From Natronococcus amylolyticus DSM 10524 (GTDB lineage: Archaea > Halobacteriota > Halobacteria > Halobacteriales > Natrialbaceae): 64,000 nt of DNA. Shown one piece after another: positions 26,810 through 36,069 of the stretch (positions are counted from its first letter, which is position 1; each line of letters begins with the position of its first letter). The notes beneath the pieces were generated by a model. That model did not search any database and was not told where the DNA came from. It saw only the letters and a program-made list of their open reading frames with translations. The position numbers and the translations under genes were made by a program. The DNA is taken from the NCBI RefSeq assembly GCF_000337675.1, contig NZ_AOIB01000014.1, forward strand, positions 87,021-151,020, written 5' to 3'.

Positions 26810-27151
26810 ATGACAGATCGAACGAAACTGTCGCGACGAACCGTCCTTCGAACTGCGGGCGCACTCGGGATCGCTTCGGTCGCCGGATCGGGCGCGGCCG
26901 CTGCGCGATCGGAGTCGGCCTCGAGCGAGGGCGTCGACCAGTACATCGGCGTCGTCGATCGGATCGTCGACGGCCGACACGTCGTAATCCTGCTCGAGGA
27001 GGACAACCAAGTGGTCGACCAGCTCGTCGTCGACGTCGACGAGTTCGACGAGATCGACGAACGAGACGTTTTGCTCGTCGTTGTCGAGGACAGAGCGCTC
27101 CGTCGCTACCAGCACCTGCCGGAAAAACCCGAGAGCACCGGTCGGCCCTGA
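26810..27151 (+). CDS. Small Tat-signal protein with DUF3006-like domain
   Basis: The 113-residue protein carries a Tat signal (SRRTVLRTAGALGIASVAGSG). The C-terminal half reads VVDRIVDGRHVVILLEEDNQVVDQLVVDVDEF, matching the short DUF3006 beta domain (a Val/Asp-rich strand with an ILLEED motif and a following acidic strand). The function of the domain is unknown. It is likely exported and either released or held at the surface. It has its own strong TATA box and no co-oriented neighbour. Confidence 0.75.
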   Translation: MTDRTKLSRRTVLRTAGALGIASVAGSGAAAARSESASSEGVDQYIGVVDRIVDGRHVVILLEEDNQVVDQLVVDVDEFDEIDERDVLLVVVEDRALRRYQHLPEKPESTGRP

Positions 27152-27292
27152 CGCTCTCGGGAGCGGCGGCGGCGATTCACGACGAGTCAGGTCGACGACG
27201 CGGCGATTCGCGATCGAAACGATGTCGACCAGCGACGACACGGGCAGCGACGACAACAGTTCGCGCTCACGCGTCAGTTGGCCGCCCGAACG

Positions 27293-27976
27293 TCACGACT
27301 TCGGGCCACGGTTCGAACGGGACTGCTCACCGGAGCGTCCGTGGCCCGTTTCGTCGTCGCCGCCGAAGCCGGCGCTGATGATCCGCGTCAGCGCGGACTC
27401 GGTGCTCTCGTCGAGCTCCGTGATGTCGTCGGGGTCGGCCTCGAGTACGAAGCCCGTGGAGATGTTCGGCGCCGTCGGCAGGAACAACAGTATCTGGTCG
27501 TCGTCCGTCTGGTGGCCGGTTTTGAACGCCGTCATTCGGACCCCGCGCCAGATCTCGAGTTTGACCGGTCCCTGGACGGAGTCGGAGCCGACCGTCACCT
27601 CGGTCGTCGTCTTCGAGGCGTTGTAGACGAGCCGCAACCCCGGCACGCGGTTCGCGGCGCGGTCGAGCCAGGCCTCGAACAGCTCTCCGGCCGTCGTCCG
27701 CGCGAGGTGGCCGAGCAGGTACATCAACGCGGCGACGATCGAGAGGACGGTAACGACGCGCAACAGTCCTGCAATGGCCTCGCGCGCTCGGTCACCGACG
27801 CCGGGGAGGACCGGCTCGAGAGCGGCGCCGTCGAGCAGCATCGTTGGAACGAACGTCGAGACGAACAGGTAGAGCACGTAGACGAGAAACGCCGTGATCG
27901 TGATCGGAACGATGACGATGAGTCCGCGCCCGAAGTCCCGCTTCCACGTGCTCAGGTCGGTTCGTTCCACACTCAC
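27293..27976 (-). CDS. DUF502 family membrane protein
   Basis: The 227-residue protein has two clear membrane helices (about residues 15-42 and 72-97) and a cytoplasmic C-terminal part (VPGLRLVYNASKTTTEVTVG ... ILLFLPTAPNISTGFVLEADPDDITELD) characteristic of DUF502 (PF04367). The best start is GTG at 27976, reading MSVERTDLSTWKRDF; the longer open frame upstream is basic and unlike the family. The acidic/basic tail at the C-terminus is poorly conserved. Function is unknown; plant homologues are membrane-trafficking related. Confidence 0.83.
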   Translation of the reverse strand: MSVERTDLSTWKRDFGRGLIVIVPITITAFLVYVLYLFVSTFVPTMLLDGAALEPVLPGVGDRAREAIAGLLRVVTVLSIVAALMYLLGHLARTTAGELFEAWLDRAANRVPGLRLVYNASKTTTEVTVGSDSVQGPVKLEIWRGVRMTAFKTGHQTDDDQILLFLPTAPNISTGFVLEADPDDITELDESTESALTRIISAGFGGDDETGHGRSGEQSRSNRGPKS

Positions 27977-28025
27977 GGGTAACCGCCTCGTCCTATGAAT
28001 AGGTTTAGATCGCGACCGACGGGGA

Positions 28026-28691
28026 TCAAACCGTCCGCCGGAGTTCCGCGAGCAGGGACGCCGGCAGATCCAGCCCCGCAAGCAGCGTCTCGCGCTGGCT
28101 TCGATCACCGTATCCGGCGACGAATCCGTTCAGTCGCGCAATGATCGTCGAGTCGACGAACGAGTCGCCGTACAGCGTCTCGAGTTCGTCCCCGACCGTC
28201 GGTCTCGAGCAGAGCTCGTACTTCTGGTGGGATGGCTCGGCCGAATAGAACGCCGAGAGTCGTTCGATATCGGTCGCCGGCGACCGTCCCGTTCGGTCCG
28301 CGATCGCGGCCCGCTCCCGACTCGCGGTTTCGTACTGGTTGTCGTCGTGAGCGAGAACGACGCTGCGGTACTGTCGCTTCGGCGCGCTCGAGTGCCAGTC
28401 GTGGTTCGCCCAGAACGTCTCGAGAAGCTCCTCGTAGGACAGCAACTCGGGGTCGTAGGCGACCCGGACGACTTCGGTGTGGTCGCCCAGCGCGAAGTAG
28501 GTCGGATCGGGCTCGGTCCCGCCCGCGTAGCCGACCCAAGTTCGGGCGACGCCCTCGAGCGCGCCGAAGCGGGCGTCGGGTCCCCAGAAACAGCCCATCC
28601 CGAACGTCGCCGTCGCGGTGCCGTTCGGGAGTTCTAGTGGGGCGTCCTCGAGCAGTGCCGGCTCGTCGGCCGTAGACTCCGTCGGTTCCAT
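28026..28691 (-). CDS. msrA: Peptide methionine sulfoxide reductase A
   Basis: The 221-residue MsrA has the catalytic motif GCFWG (FGMGCFWGPDARF, residues about 31-43). Further MsrA landmarks are WVGYAGGTEPDPTY, HTEVVRVAYDP and FWANHDWHSSAPKRQYRS. It reduces methionine-S-sulfoxide in proteins. Only one other Cys (YELCSRP) is present, limiting resolving-Cys options. The N-terminal 25 residues are an acidic extension typical of halophiles. It ends 49 bp before the GTG start of the DUF502 gene on the same strand. Confidence 0.94.
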   Translation of the reverse strand: MEPTESTADEPALLEDAPLELPNGTATATFGMGCFWGPDARFGALEGVARTWVGYAGGTEPDPTYFALGDHTEVVRVAYDPELLSYEELLETFWANHDWHSSAPKRQYRSVVLAHDDNQYETASRERAAIADRTGRSPATDIERLSAFYSAEPSHQKYELCSRPTVGDELETLYGDSFVDSTIIARLNGFVAGYGDRSQRETLLAGLDLPASLLAELRRTV

Positions 28692-28806
28692 ACCGGCTCT
28701 TCGGGCCGAGCCTGATGGGGCTGTCGCCGTCCACCGGACGGGGCCGTGCCCATCGGCACGTGCAGCCCCTAGTTCCTTGCTCCCCGTCGGTGGCTCTCCG
28801 AACGTT

Positions 28807-29706
28807 ATGGGAACAGTTGACGTAGCGATCGGCGTCGACGCGGACTGCGTCGCCGGCTGGCTCGGCTCGTACGGCGGCGAGGACTCCCCCGCTGACCTCT
28901 CTCGAGGACTGTCCGCCGGAAGCGAGGGGATCCCCCGAATGCTCGCGCTGTTCGAGGAGCAAGATATCGAAACCTCCTGGTACGTTCCCGGTCACACGAT
29001 CGAGACCTTCCGCGACGAGATCGAGGCGGTCGCGGCCGACGGCCACGAACTGGGCGTCCACGGCTACTCCCACGAGAATCCGACTGACCTCTCGCGGGAG
29101 CAGGAAGACGAGATTCTCGAGGTCTCGATCGAGCTTATCGAGGACGTCACCGGCTCCGAACCTGTTGGCCACCGGGCCAGCTGGTGGGAGTTCAGCGAGA
29201 ACACGCCGGAACTCGTCCAGAAACACGGCTTCGACTACGACAGCAGTCTGATGGAACGGCAGTTCGAACCGGGCTGGATGCGCGAGGGCGACAGCTGGGA
29301 GAAGATCGACTACGACGAGAGCCCGGAGAGCTGGATGGAGCCGTACCAGTACGGCGAGGAGACCGACGTCGTCGAGATCCCGATCAGCTGGTACCGCGAC
29401 GATATCCCGCCGATGCTATTCATTAAGCAGCCGGTCTACCACGCCGGCTACAAGGACCCCGAAATGATGTACGAACAGTACTACAAGCGTCAGTTCGACT
29501 ACCTCTACAACCGGCGAGGATCGGGCGTCTACACGTTCACGATCCACCCCGACCTCCACGGACTCCCGCACATGATCCCGCTGTTCGAGGAGTTCATCCA
29601 GTACGTCAAGAGCCACGAGAACGCGCAGTTCGTCACCCTCGAGACGGTCGCCGAGCGGTTCAGGGACGATCCGTCGGTGTACGAAAGCGAGAGTAACTAC
29701 GTGTGA
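28807..29706 (+). CDS. Polysaccharide deacetylase family protein
   Basis: The 299-residue NodB-type hydrolase starts MGTVDVAIGVDADCVAGWLG. The GVDAD aspartates fit the catalytic/metal Asp of PgdA-type enzymes, and HGYSHENP supplies His ligands (about residues 88-92). The layout, with TFTIHPDLHG near the C-terminus, resembles the HP0310/allantoinase-like subgroup rather than secreted chitin deacetylases, and no signal peptide is present. It would remove an N-acyl or hydrolyse a ring amide in the cytosol. It is convergent with the ATP-grasp/asparagine-synthase-like pair. Confidence 0.88.
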   Translation: MGTVDVAIGVDADCVAGWLGSYGGEDSPADLSRGLSAGSEGIPRMLALFEEQDIETSWYVPGHTIETFRDEIEAVAADGHELGVHGYSHENPTDLSREQEDEILEVSIELIEDVTGSEPVGHRASWWEFSENTPELVQKHGFDYDSSLMERQFEPGWMREGDSWEKIDYDESPESWMEPYQYGEETDVVEIPISWYRDDIPPMLFIKQPVYHAGYKDPEMMYEQYYKRQFDYLYNRRGSGVYTFTIHPDLHGLPHMIPLFEEFIQYVKSHENAQFVTLETVAERFRDDPSVYESESNYV

Positions 29707-29742
29707 TCGGCCGAATCGGAGCCGGTCTGCGGACGACGACCG

Positions 29743-30945
29743 TCAGCCGAGTCGTCGGCCGACGGCATCCCCGATCTCGTTGCGAACCTGCCGGACGGTC
29801 GGCATCGGATCGTCGCGGTGGAGGAAGTCGAACGATCGGTCCTCGACGCACGATCTGGCGATCTCGCCGGCCCGCCCCGCGAGCGATGGCCGTTCGACGA
29901 ACGGCGACTCCTCGCGAGCGACGCTGACGAGGTGCTCGAGCTCGCCGTAGAGGTAGTGCGTGCTGACGCCGGTCTCGTAGGTGGGATCGATCAGCTCGCT
30001 GCGACCCGTCGCTGCGAGCCAGTACCAGGCCGGGAAGTCCGCGCCGGCCTTGACCGCACAGGCCAGCGACTGCCACATCCGCGGGTTGATCTCGACGATC
30101 GAGAACTCGCCGGTTTCGGCGTCCTCGATGTACTCGATGCAGGCCAGCCCGTGCCACTCGAGTTCGTCGAGGATCGCCCGACCCGCTTCCTCGAGTTCGG
30201 GGATGTGGACCGATTCCCGATAGACGCCGCCGCTGCCGGTGTAGGAGTCGCCCCGGAGCTGACGGTGCTGGAAGGTGCCAAGCGCCTCGCCATGTTCGTA
30301 CATCGCGCCGAAGACGTACTCGTCGGCGCCCTCGACGTACTCCTGAACGATCGGCTCGTGGCCCATCTTCTCGATCAGCGCGTCCGTATCGGGCGTCTCG
30401 CCGGGCGCGATATGTTCGACGGACTTGGCGATCTTCGAGTCCTCGAGTTCGAACTCCTCGAGATAGGCGTCGGTGAGCAGGTTGTAGCGGGACTTGACGA
30501 TCCGGTTGTCACTCCAGTCTTCGACCTCGGAGAGCAGTTGCGTCTCCGGGATCGCCACGCCCGCGTCGGTCGCGATCTCCGCGAGCCGTTTTCGATCGTG
30601 GACGTTGCGAAGCATCTCCATCGGCGGGACGACGAGGTCGACGTGGCGGTCGAACGCCTCGTACTCCCGCGAGAGGATGTAGGTGTCGTGGGGACGGTGG
30701 GGGATGATCGTTCGAACGTCGGGACGGGCGGCCAGGCCGAGCAGCGCGTCCCGGTAGGCCGGGAGATCGCTCGGCGGCGGTACGAGCGCGGCCTCGTCGC
30801 AGTACCGCGAGGCGGTGACACTGAGGTTCAGATCGTCGACCGCGGCGATCGTGTACACGCCCTTCGACCCCAACGAGCGGACCGAGGTGTAGCCGTGTGG
30901 ATACCGGGATGCGGGGATGACGACCGCGTCGCGTTCGTCACTCAA
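29743..30945 (-). CDS. ATP-grasp carboxylate-amine ligase-like protein
   Basis: The 400-residue protein has an ATP-grasp core: an N-terminal strand region (VVIPASRYPHGYTSVRSLG), IIPHRPHDTYILSREYEAF, lysine-containing strands (RIVKSRYN) and the metal-binding IEYIEDAETGEFSIVEINPRMW. The start codon is TTG, since no ATG or GTG fits, and it overlaps the stop of the upstream asparagine-synthase-like gene by 8 bp (TTGAGTGA), so translation is coupled. It should join a carboxylate to an amine or thiol using ATP. The partner gene suggests amide formation on a small molecule, peptide or glycan. Confidence 0.85.
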   Translation of the reverse strand: MSDERDAVVIPASRYPHGYTSVRSLGSKGVYTIAAVDDLNLSVTASRYCDEAALVPPPSDLPAYRDALLGLAARPDVRTIIPHRPHDTYILSREYEAFDRHVDLVVPPMEMLRNVHDRKRLAEIATDAGVAIPETQLLSEVEDWSDNRIVKSRYNLLTDAYLEEFELEDSKIAKSVEHIAPGETPDTDALIEKMGHEPIVQEYVEGADEYVFGAMYEHGEALGTFQHRQLRGDSYTGSGGVYRESVHIPELEEAGRAILDELEWHGLACIEYIEDAETGEFSIVEINPRMWQSLACAVKAGADFPAWYWLAATGRSELIDPTYETGVSTHYLYGELEHLVSVAREESPFVERPSLAGRAGEIARSCVEDRSFDFLHRDDPMPTVRQVRNEIGDAVGRRLG

Positions 30946-32854
30946 CGTCGATCACCCTCGATTGACGGTACCGCGAGGCGTTCGGTTTCGCTCGGTTCGG
31001 GTCGGTCGTCTCGGAGTCGGTGAGGTGGGCGGTTACTGGCATGGTCAGGACGGTCAACAGCGTGTACAGCTCTCCGACGCGGTCCTCGTCGTGGCAGTGC
31101 GTGTGGTACAGTCTGCGGATCGCATCCGCGTTCGGACCGGGGAACGCGTCGGCCAGGTGGCCGCGCTGCTCGAGGACCTCGCCTGTGAAATCGAACGACC
31201 GGAGCAGTTCGGCGTCGTCCAACCACGGACCGTCGGTCAGGTACGGCTTCGGCGGCGTCCGCTTGGTCACGTGCTTTCGCCAGAACTCCAGGAAGTGTTC
31301 GCCGGCGTACTCCACCGGGAACGATCGAGAGAGCGAGACGCCGGTGCTGGCGTGTGGGATCGCCGCGAGGTCGGGATCGAGCCGAGTAACGGCCTGTCCG
31401 ATCAGATCCCGACGCAGCTTGTACCGGGGCGGCATCGACAGCGAGAGATCGAGCAGTCGGTTGTCGAGGAACGGCGATCGGTACGGAAGCATCCGGCGGA
31501 GATCGCTGTGGAACCGCATATCGTCGTCGTTCGAGAGCGGGTAGCAGTCGCCGTAGTAGACGACGTCCTTGAGCGACTCGTAGGTAACGCCGTGGTGGAC
31601 GACCTGATCGCCATCCCGGTAAATGTTCGACTCGAGGATCGTGCGGAGATCGGTCGGCATCTCGAGGTCGTCGGCTGCGGTCTCGAGCAACAGGTCGATG
31701 TACTCGTCGACGGAGTCGACCGGCCGTTCGATCGGGACCGTCATCGAACCCAGGGGCCCGAGCGAGACGTTCGGCGACGGCACGCCGTACTCGCCGAACA
31801 GCGAGTCGCTGTACAGTCCCGATAGCACGCCGTCGACCTGACTGGTGATCTCGGTTTCGAACCCGCTGGTGTACGGCTGACTGAACCAGCCGTTGAAGGA
31901 GTCGGCCCAGCGGTTCCGTTCGAGCGCACCGATTCGGTAGTCGGCCCCGCGCTCGAGCAGTCGGAACTCGGCGCCGGCCTCGAGGGCCACCCGCTCGGCG
32001 ATGCGCGCCTCGCGGTTCATCCAGTCGTTCATGTGGAACGCGGTGGCGTTGTCGAGAGCGGCGAGGACGAGCCGGGAGTCACTGCCCCCCGACAGTAACA
32101 CGCCGTACTCGCAGTCGTCGTGTGTCCACTCGTCGACGACGGTCCGGAACCGGTCGGTGAACTCCTCGACGAACCACTCGAAGGACTCGTCACGTGGTTG
32201 GTACTGGGGTCGCCAGTACTGGTCGGCCCGAACCGATCCGTTCTCGAGTCCGATCGACGTGATCGCTCCGGGCTCGAGCTTTTCGACGCCCTCGAGCGGT
32301 GTCTTGACGCCAAACGTGCGCCGGAACGCGAGATACTCGTGGAGATATGCCGGATGGAACGCGGTGTCGACGTCGGGGTGGAACGGGATCAGTTGGACGT
32401 TCGTCGAGAAGACGATCCTGTCGTCGTCGGTTCGCGTCCAGTAGACCGGAACCGTCCCGAACCGATCCGTACAGAGAGTAAAGTGGCGGTTCTCACGATC
32501 GTAGAGCAACAGCGTGTAGTTCCCGTTGAGTCCCTCGAGGAACTCGAGTCCCGTTCGTTCGTACAGAGACAGACAGTACTGTGCGGGGTCGATGTCGGCG
32601 GGACGGGGCTCGTAGCCACCGGATCGACCCACGCCGCCGGCTTCGTAGCCGTAGACGTCACCGAGCAGCCAACAGCGAACGGACTCGTTCCCGGCACCCG
32701 CAGACTGACCCGACGAGTGACACTCGTTGGGGTCGGTCGCGATCGCAACGTGGTCGGTCGTGTACTGAATCGCCGGTTCGGACGGAAGCCACTCGTCGAA
32801 CGCTCCGTCCGACAGCGACCCATCAGCACAGACCACACCGTTCGTACACCTCAC
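30938..32854 (-). CDS. Asparagine-synthase-like protein with atypical glutaminase N-terminus
   Basis: The 638-residue protein has the AsnB C-domain with the PP-loop YGVLLSGGSDSRLVL (about residue 245) and a downstream synthetase region (YRSPFLDNRLLDLSLSMPP). The N-terminal domain keeps the fold pattern (LNGNYTLLLYDRENRHFTLCTDRFGTVPVYW), but the sequence opens MRC instead of MC. The nucleophile Cys is therefore not the second residue and glutaminase activity is doubtful. Such proteins can act as ligases in peptide or sugar modification. It is followed by an overlapping ATP-grasp gene. An AT-rich CTATAATAAAC on the minus strand about 110 bp upstream is the probable promoter. Confidence 0.85.
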   Translation of the reverse strand: MRCTNGVVCADGSLSDGAFDEWLPSEPAIQYTTDHVAIATDPNECHSSGQSAGAGNESVRCWLLGDVYGYEAGGVGRSGGYEPRPADIDPAQYCLSLYERTGLEFLEGLNGNYTLLLYDRENRHFTLCTDRFGTVPVYWTRTDDDRIVFSTNVQLIPFHPDVDTAFHPAYLHEYLAFRRTFGVKTPLEGVEKLEPGAITSIGLENGSVRADQYWRPQYQPRDESFEWFVEEFTDRFRTVVDEWTHDDCEYGVLLSGGSDSRLVLAALDNATAFHMNDWMNREARIAERVALEAGAEFRLLERGADYRIGALERNRWADSFNGWFSQPYTSGFETEITSQVDGVLSGLYSDSLFGEYGVPSPNVSLGPLGSMTVPIERPVDSVDEYIDLLLETAADDLEMPTDLRTILESNIYRDGDQVVHHGVTYESLKDVVYYGDCYPLSNDDDMRFHSDLRRMLPYRSPFLDNRLLDLSLSMPPRYKLRRDLIGQAVTRLDPDLAAIPHASTGVSLSRSFPVEYAGEHFLEFWRKHVTKRTPPKPYLTDGPWLDDAELLRSFDFTGEVLEQRGHLADAFPGPNADAIRRLYHTHCHDEDRVGELYTLLTVLTMPVTAHLTDSETTDPNRAKPNASRYRQSRVIDVE

Positions 32855-33506
32855 GAAATGTCACCTCAGCTCCGGATCGGCGACACCGGTTCGGCCGATC
32901 GGTAGCAGTCGGTGGTTACGGACTGGCAACATCACAGTCAGGAGAAATCTATTCTGGCTGTTTATTATAGCGTCGGTAAAGATCACTCGGCGGGAATCGG
33001 GATGACCGAAGATCGATGACGCCCACAGTCGCGGACGGATTCGGTCCCAAACCGATCCTCGAAAAGCGCTTAATTGACTGTTAACCGTCCTGACTGGAAC
33101 GTGGACGTGTCACGGCGAACCGACTCGAACCGCTGCAACGATGGACGAAACGAATTGAAGAAGAGGCTATATTGTACCGGCACGACCACCAACAGTTCCT
33201 CACGGGCGGACCACTCGACTGACCGACGGTCACCGCCTCGAGACGCTGTCCGTAGAACGGGGTGACTCGGACAGTGCTTGGGCTGTCTGTCCGAGCCGAC
33301 ACCGGTTGGAAGTTCGGGGTCGTGTCTTCACAACAGTTTGGTAGGGCCACTCTCGAACTCGGTCGCTACAAAATGATGGACACGATCAGACCGTAGTCGA
33401 CTCGAACTCATTTCGCTCCCGTTCGCGATCAGCGGCCAGCACGACAGCGTCTCAACTCTCGAAGCAGCACGTGCTCATCGTTTACGGATCAGTTCGGAGC
33501 GAGAAG
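32855..33506. other. Intergenic region with no supported gene
   Basis: About 650 bp. The left part holds the upstream region of the asparagine-synthase-like gene (AT-rich at 32943-32985). The rest contains only short ORFs without family resemblance. Bases 33280-33395 read in one frame as a protein-like tail (ending GRYKMMDTIRP), but no start or upstream body is present, so at best a gene remnant. Confidence 0.5.
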
Positions 33507-33580
33507 TGGGCCAACTCGGATTTGAACCGAGAGCCTCCACCTTATCAGAGTGGCGCTCAACCTAATTGAGCTATTGGCCC
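33507..33580 (-). tRNA. tRNA-Ile (GAT anticodon)
   Basis: The 74-nt gene has a perfect acceptor stem (GGGCCAA/TTGGCCC) and discriminator A. The anticodon loop is CTGATAA, giving GAT, with stem CCACT/GGTGG. The T arm CTCGG-TTCAAAT-CCGAG is perfect. CCA is not encoded and no intron is present. Confidence 0.96.
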
Positions 33581-33648
33581 GCGTCCGCATCAGTCAGTTG
33601 TGCGCTGGGATGGTTAAGTGTTTCTTTCTGGAAGAGGCGTGAGAATCG

Positions 33649-34239
33649 CTACCGGGCGTAGGGGTCGTCGGGATCCTCGTCGCTCGAGTCGGTACGTTCG
33701 TCGCCGAACTCGACCGTGTACGACTCCTCGCTGTCGACGCTGTAGTCGTCCTCGCTGAGGTCGTAGGTGTTGCCCCCGTCGGACCACTGGGCCTGTCCCT
33801 CGCTTCCGTTGGCGCTGCCCTCCGGGAAGCCAAACGTCCAGACGTTCCCGCTCGCGAAGCCGCCGGTCTTCTTGTCCGCGTACGGAACGATCACGTAGCG
33901 TTTGAGGGCGGTTCGGATCGGGATCCGGGTCAAGGGAACGACAAGCAGGAATCCGATTAGGTCCGTGACTAGCCCCGGGGTAAGCAGGAACGCACCGGAG
34001 GCGATCAGGAACCCGCCGTCGAGGAGTTCGTCGGTCGGCGGCTTCCCCTCGGCGAGCGAGCGCTGCATCTTTCGGATCGTTCGTCGCCCCTCGGCCCGGA
34101 CGAGTAACATACCGACGAGACCGGTCAGGACGACCAGCAGTACCATCGGCACCCAGCCGATGTAGGCGGTCGCGACGAACCCGAGGAGTATCGCATCGAG
34201 AAACGGGATCAGCAGTAGTGCGAGGATCCACCGGAGCAT
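33649..34239 (-). CDS. FxsA family membrane protein
   Basis: The 196-residue protein has an FxsA core of about 120 residues: two N-terminal helices (WILALLLIPFLDAILLGFVATAYIGW, VPMVLLVVLTGLVGMLLVRAEG), the cytoplasmic KMQRSLAEGKPPTDELLDG segment and the hallmark LIASGAFLLTPGLVTDLIGFLLVVP. Bacterial FxsA affects phage exclusion in E. coli, but its biochemical role is not known. A 75-residue acidic tail rich in Tyr and Ser follows, which is a haloarchaeal addition. It is a single gene between tRNA-Ile and the DUF255 gene. Confidence 0.9.
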   Translation of the reverse strand: MLRWILALLLIPFLDAILLGFVATAYIGWVPMVLLVVLTGLVGMLLVRAEGRRTIRKMQRSLAEGKPPTDELLDGGFLIASGAFLLTPGLVTDLIGFLLVVPLTRIPIRTALKRYVIVPYADKKTGGFASGNVWTFGFPEGSANGSEGQAQWSDGGNTYDLSEDDYSVDSEESYTVEFGDERTDSSDEDPDDPYAR

Positions 34240-34343
34240 GCCCCAACGTAGCCGGCGACGAGTGAAAACCCTTTACACTCCCTCCCGGCGGTTCGGAGAG
34301 AGCCGAACGAAGCGCTTACCCTGCCGACGGCCCGACGACCGGT

Positions 34344-35999
34344 ATGAACGATTCGACGCGCGTCGAGTGGCGCGAGTGGGGTCAGGACGCCTTCGACGAG
34401 GCCGAGACCGACGACGTCCCGATCCTGTGCGCCCTCACCGCGACGTGGTGCGATCACTGTCACGAGATGGACGCCGAGACCTACGCGGAACCCCGCATCG
34501 CGGCACACATCAACGACGGGTTCGTCCCGGTTCGAGTCGACGTCGACGCCCACCCTCGCGTGCGCGATCGGTACAACATGGGCGGGTTTCCGTCGACGGT
34601 CTTTCTGGCTCCCGACGGCACCGTACTGACCGGCGCCGGCTACCTCGGGCCGGACGGAATGCGCCAGGTGCTCGACAGCGTCCGGACGATGTGGGAGACG
34701 AAGGGCAGCGGTGCCGGTCGCGTTCCCCGACCGCTTCGGGAAGACGAGCCGCCGGCGGGCGAGCTCTCGAGCGACATCGAGGCGTCGATGCTCGGCCAGC
34801 TCACCGAATCCTACGACGAGGTCGCCGGCGGCTGGGGGGCCGAGCCGAAGTTTCCCCTGCCGGACGCCCTCGAGTTCGCGCTCAAGCGCGACCGCGAGAT
34901 GGCGCTGCGTTCGTTCGACGCCGTCGGCGCGAACCTGTTAGACGAGTACGAGGGTGGGTTCTACCGGTTCGCGGCCGAGCGCGACTGGGCAGGGCTGCAA
35001 CACGAGAAGCTGCTCGACTCCAACGGCGCGCTCGTGCGCGCGTTCGCGAACGCCTACCTCCACACGGGGAAAGACGAGTACCGCGAACCCGCCGAACGAA
35101 CCGTCGAGTTCCTGACGACGACCCTGTGGAACGGCGACGCCGAGGCGTTCGCGAACAGCCAGGCACCCGGTGACCCCGAGAGCCACGGGCTCGAGCCAAC
35201 CGAGCGCGAGGCAGCCGACGATCCGCCGGTCGACGAACGGGTCTTCGCCGGGCCGAACGCGCTGGCGGTCGAGGGGCTACTCACCTACTACGCCTACACC
35301 GACGACGAACGGGCGCGGCGATACGCTGAGCGCGCGCTCTCGACGCTTCGGAGCGAACTGCTCGAGGGCGGGGTCGCCAGGCATCGACTCGAGTCCGACG
35401 CCGAAGACGGACGTTCCGAGGCGACGTGTCTGCTCTCGAACCAGGCTCGAGCGCTCGCCGCGCTGACGACGGCGGCGAGCACCCTCGACGCCGACGCGGT
35501 CGCCGAGGCCGAGGCGGTGGCGGACGCGACGATCGATCGACTCCGCGACGGCGACTCGTTCCTCGACAGCGAGGGCGACGGCGTCGGCCTCTGCGATCGG
35601 CCGCTGCGACCGCTGGATACGAACGTCGCCCTCGCCGATGGGTTAGTCGAGCTTGCGGTGCTTTCCGGCGAGGATCGGTATCGGGAGGTCGCCAGAGAGA
35701 CCCTCGAGGAGTTCGCCGGCGCCAGCGACCGCTTCGGCGTCCAGATCGCTCGGTACGCGACGGCTGCTTCGCGGCTCCTCGAGGGACCGCTGGTGATCCG
35801 GGTCGGCGGCGAGCCGGGTTCCGATCTCCACCGCACAGCGCTGCGACTCGCGGACCACGAGAAGGTCGTCGTGCCCGACGATGGCGGTCTGGAGGCCGGA
35901 ACCGGGCGAGTCGAGCTCGGCGAGAACGTTTCGGCAGTCGCCGAAACTCCGGAGCAGTTGAGCGAAAGCGTACAGGAGGTTCTTGACCGGCACACGTAG
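34344..35999 (+). CDS. DUF255 thioredoxin-like protein (YyaL/SPATA20 group)
   Basis: The 551-residue protein has an N-terminal thioredoxin-like DUF255 domain (about residues 1-135) with TATWCDHCHEMDAETY as redox motif and GGFPSTVFLAPDG containing the cis-Pro. It is followed by an alpha/alpha toroid-like part with glycosidase-family resemblance (GGWGAEPKFPLPDALEF, GGFYRFAAERDWAGLQHEKLL). Family members are often about 650-700 residues, so this is a shorter haloarchaeal form. Activity is unknown; a thiol-redox or sugar-related role is possible. It is transcribed divergently from fxsA. Confidence 0.87.
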   Translation: MNDSTRVEWREWGQDAFDEAETDDVPILCALTATWCDHCHEMDAETYAEPRIAAHINDGFVPVRVDVDAHPRVRDRYNMGGFPSTVFLAPDGTVLTGAGYLGPDGMRQVLDSVRTMWETKGSGAGRVPRPLREDEPPAGELSSDIEASMLGQLTESYDEVAGGWGAEPKFPLPDALEFALKRDREMALRSFDAVGANLLDEYEGGFYRFAAERDWAGLQHEKLLDSNGALVRAFANAYLHTGKDEYREPAERTVEFLTTTLWNGDAEAFANSQAPGDPESHGLEPTEREAADDPPVDERVFAGPNALAVEGLLTYYAYTDDERARRYAERALSTLRSELLEGGVARHRLESDAEDGRSEATCLLSNQARALAALTTAASTLDADAVAEAEAVADATIDRLRDGDSFLDSEGDGVGLCDRPLRPLDTNVALADGLVELAVLSGEDRYREVARETLEEFAGASDRFGVQIARYATAASRLLEGPLVIRVGGEPGSDLHRTALRLADHEKVVVPDDGGLEAGTGRVELGENVSAVAETPEQLSESVQEVLDRHT

Positions 36000-36069
36000 T
36001 GAGCCCCCCGAGGGCGAATCGGAGGCAAACCACCACAGCGTTTTTGTTTCTCGGGTGAGCGTCTACGGT

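Noticed and set aside
33081..33395. Possible small gene or transposase remnant before tRNA-Ile
   Set aside because: Candidate frames change within 100 bp, no start or domain is visible, and no terminal inverted repeats were found. A database search would be needed.
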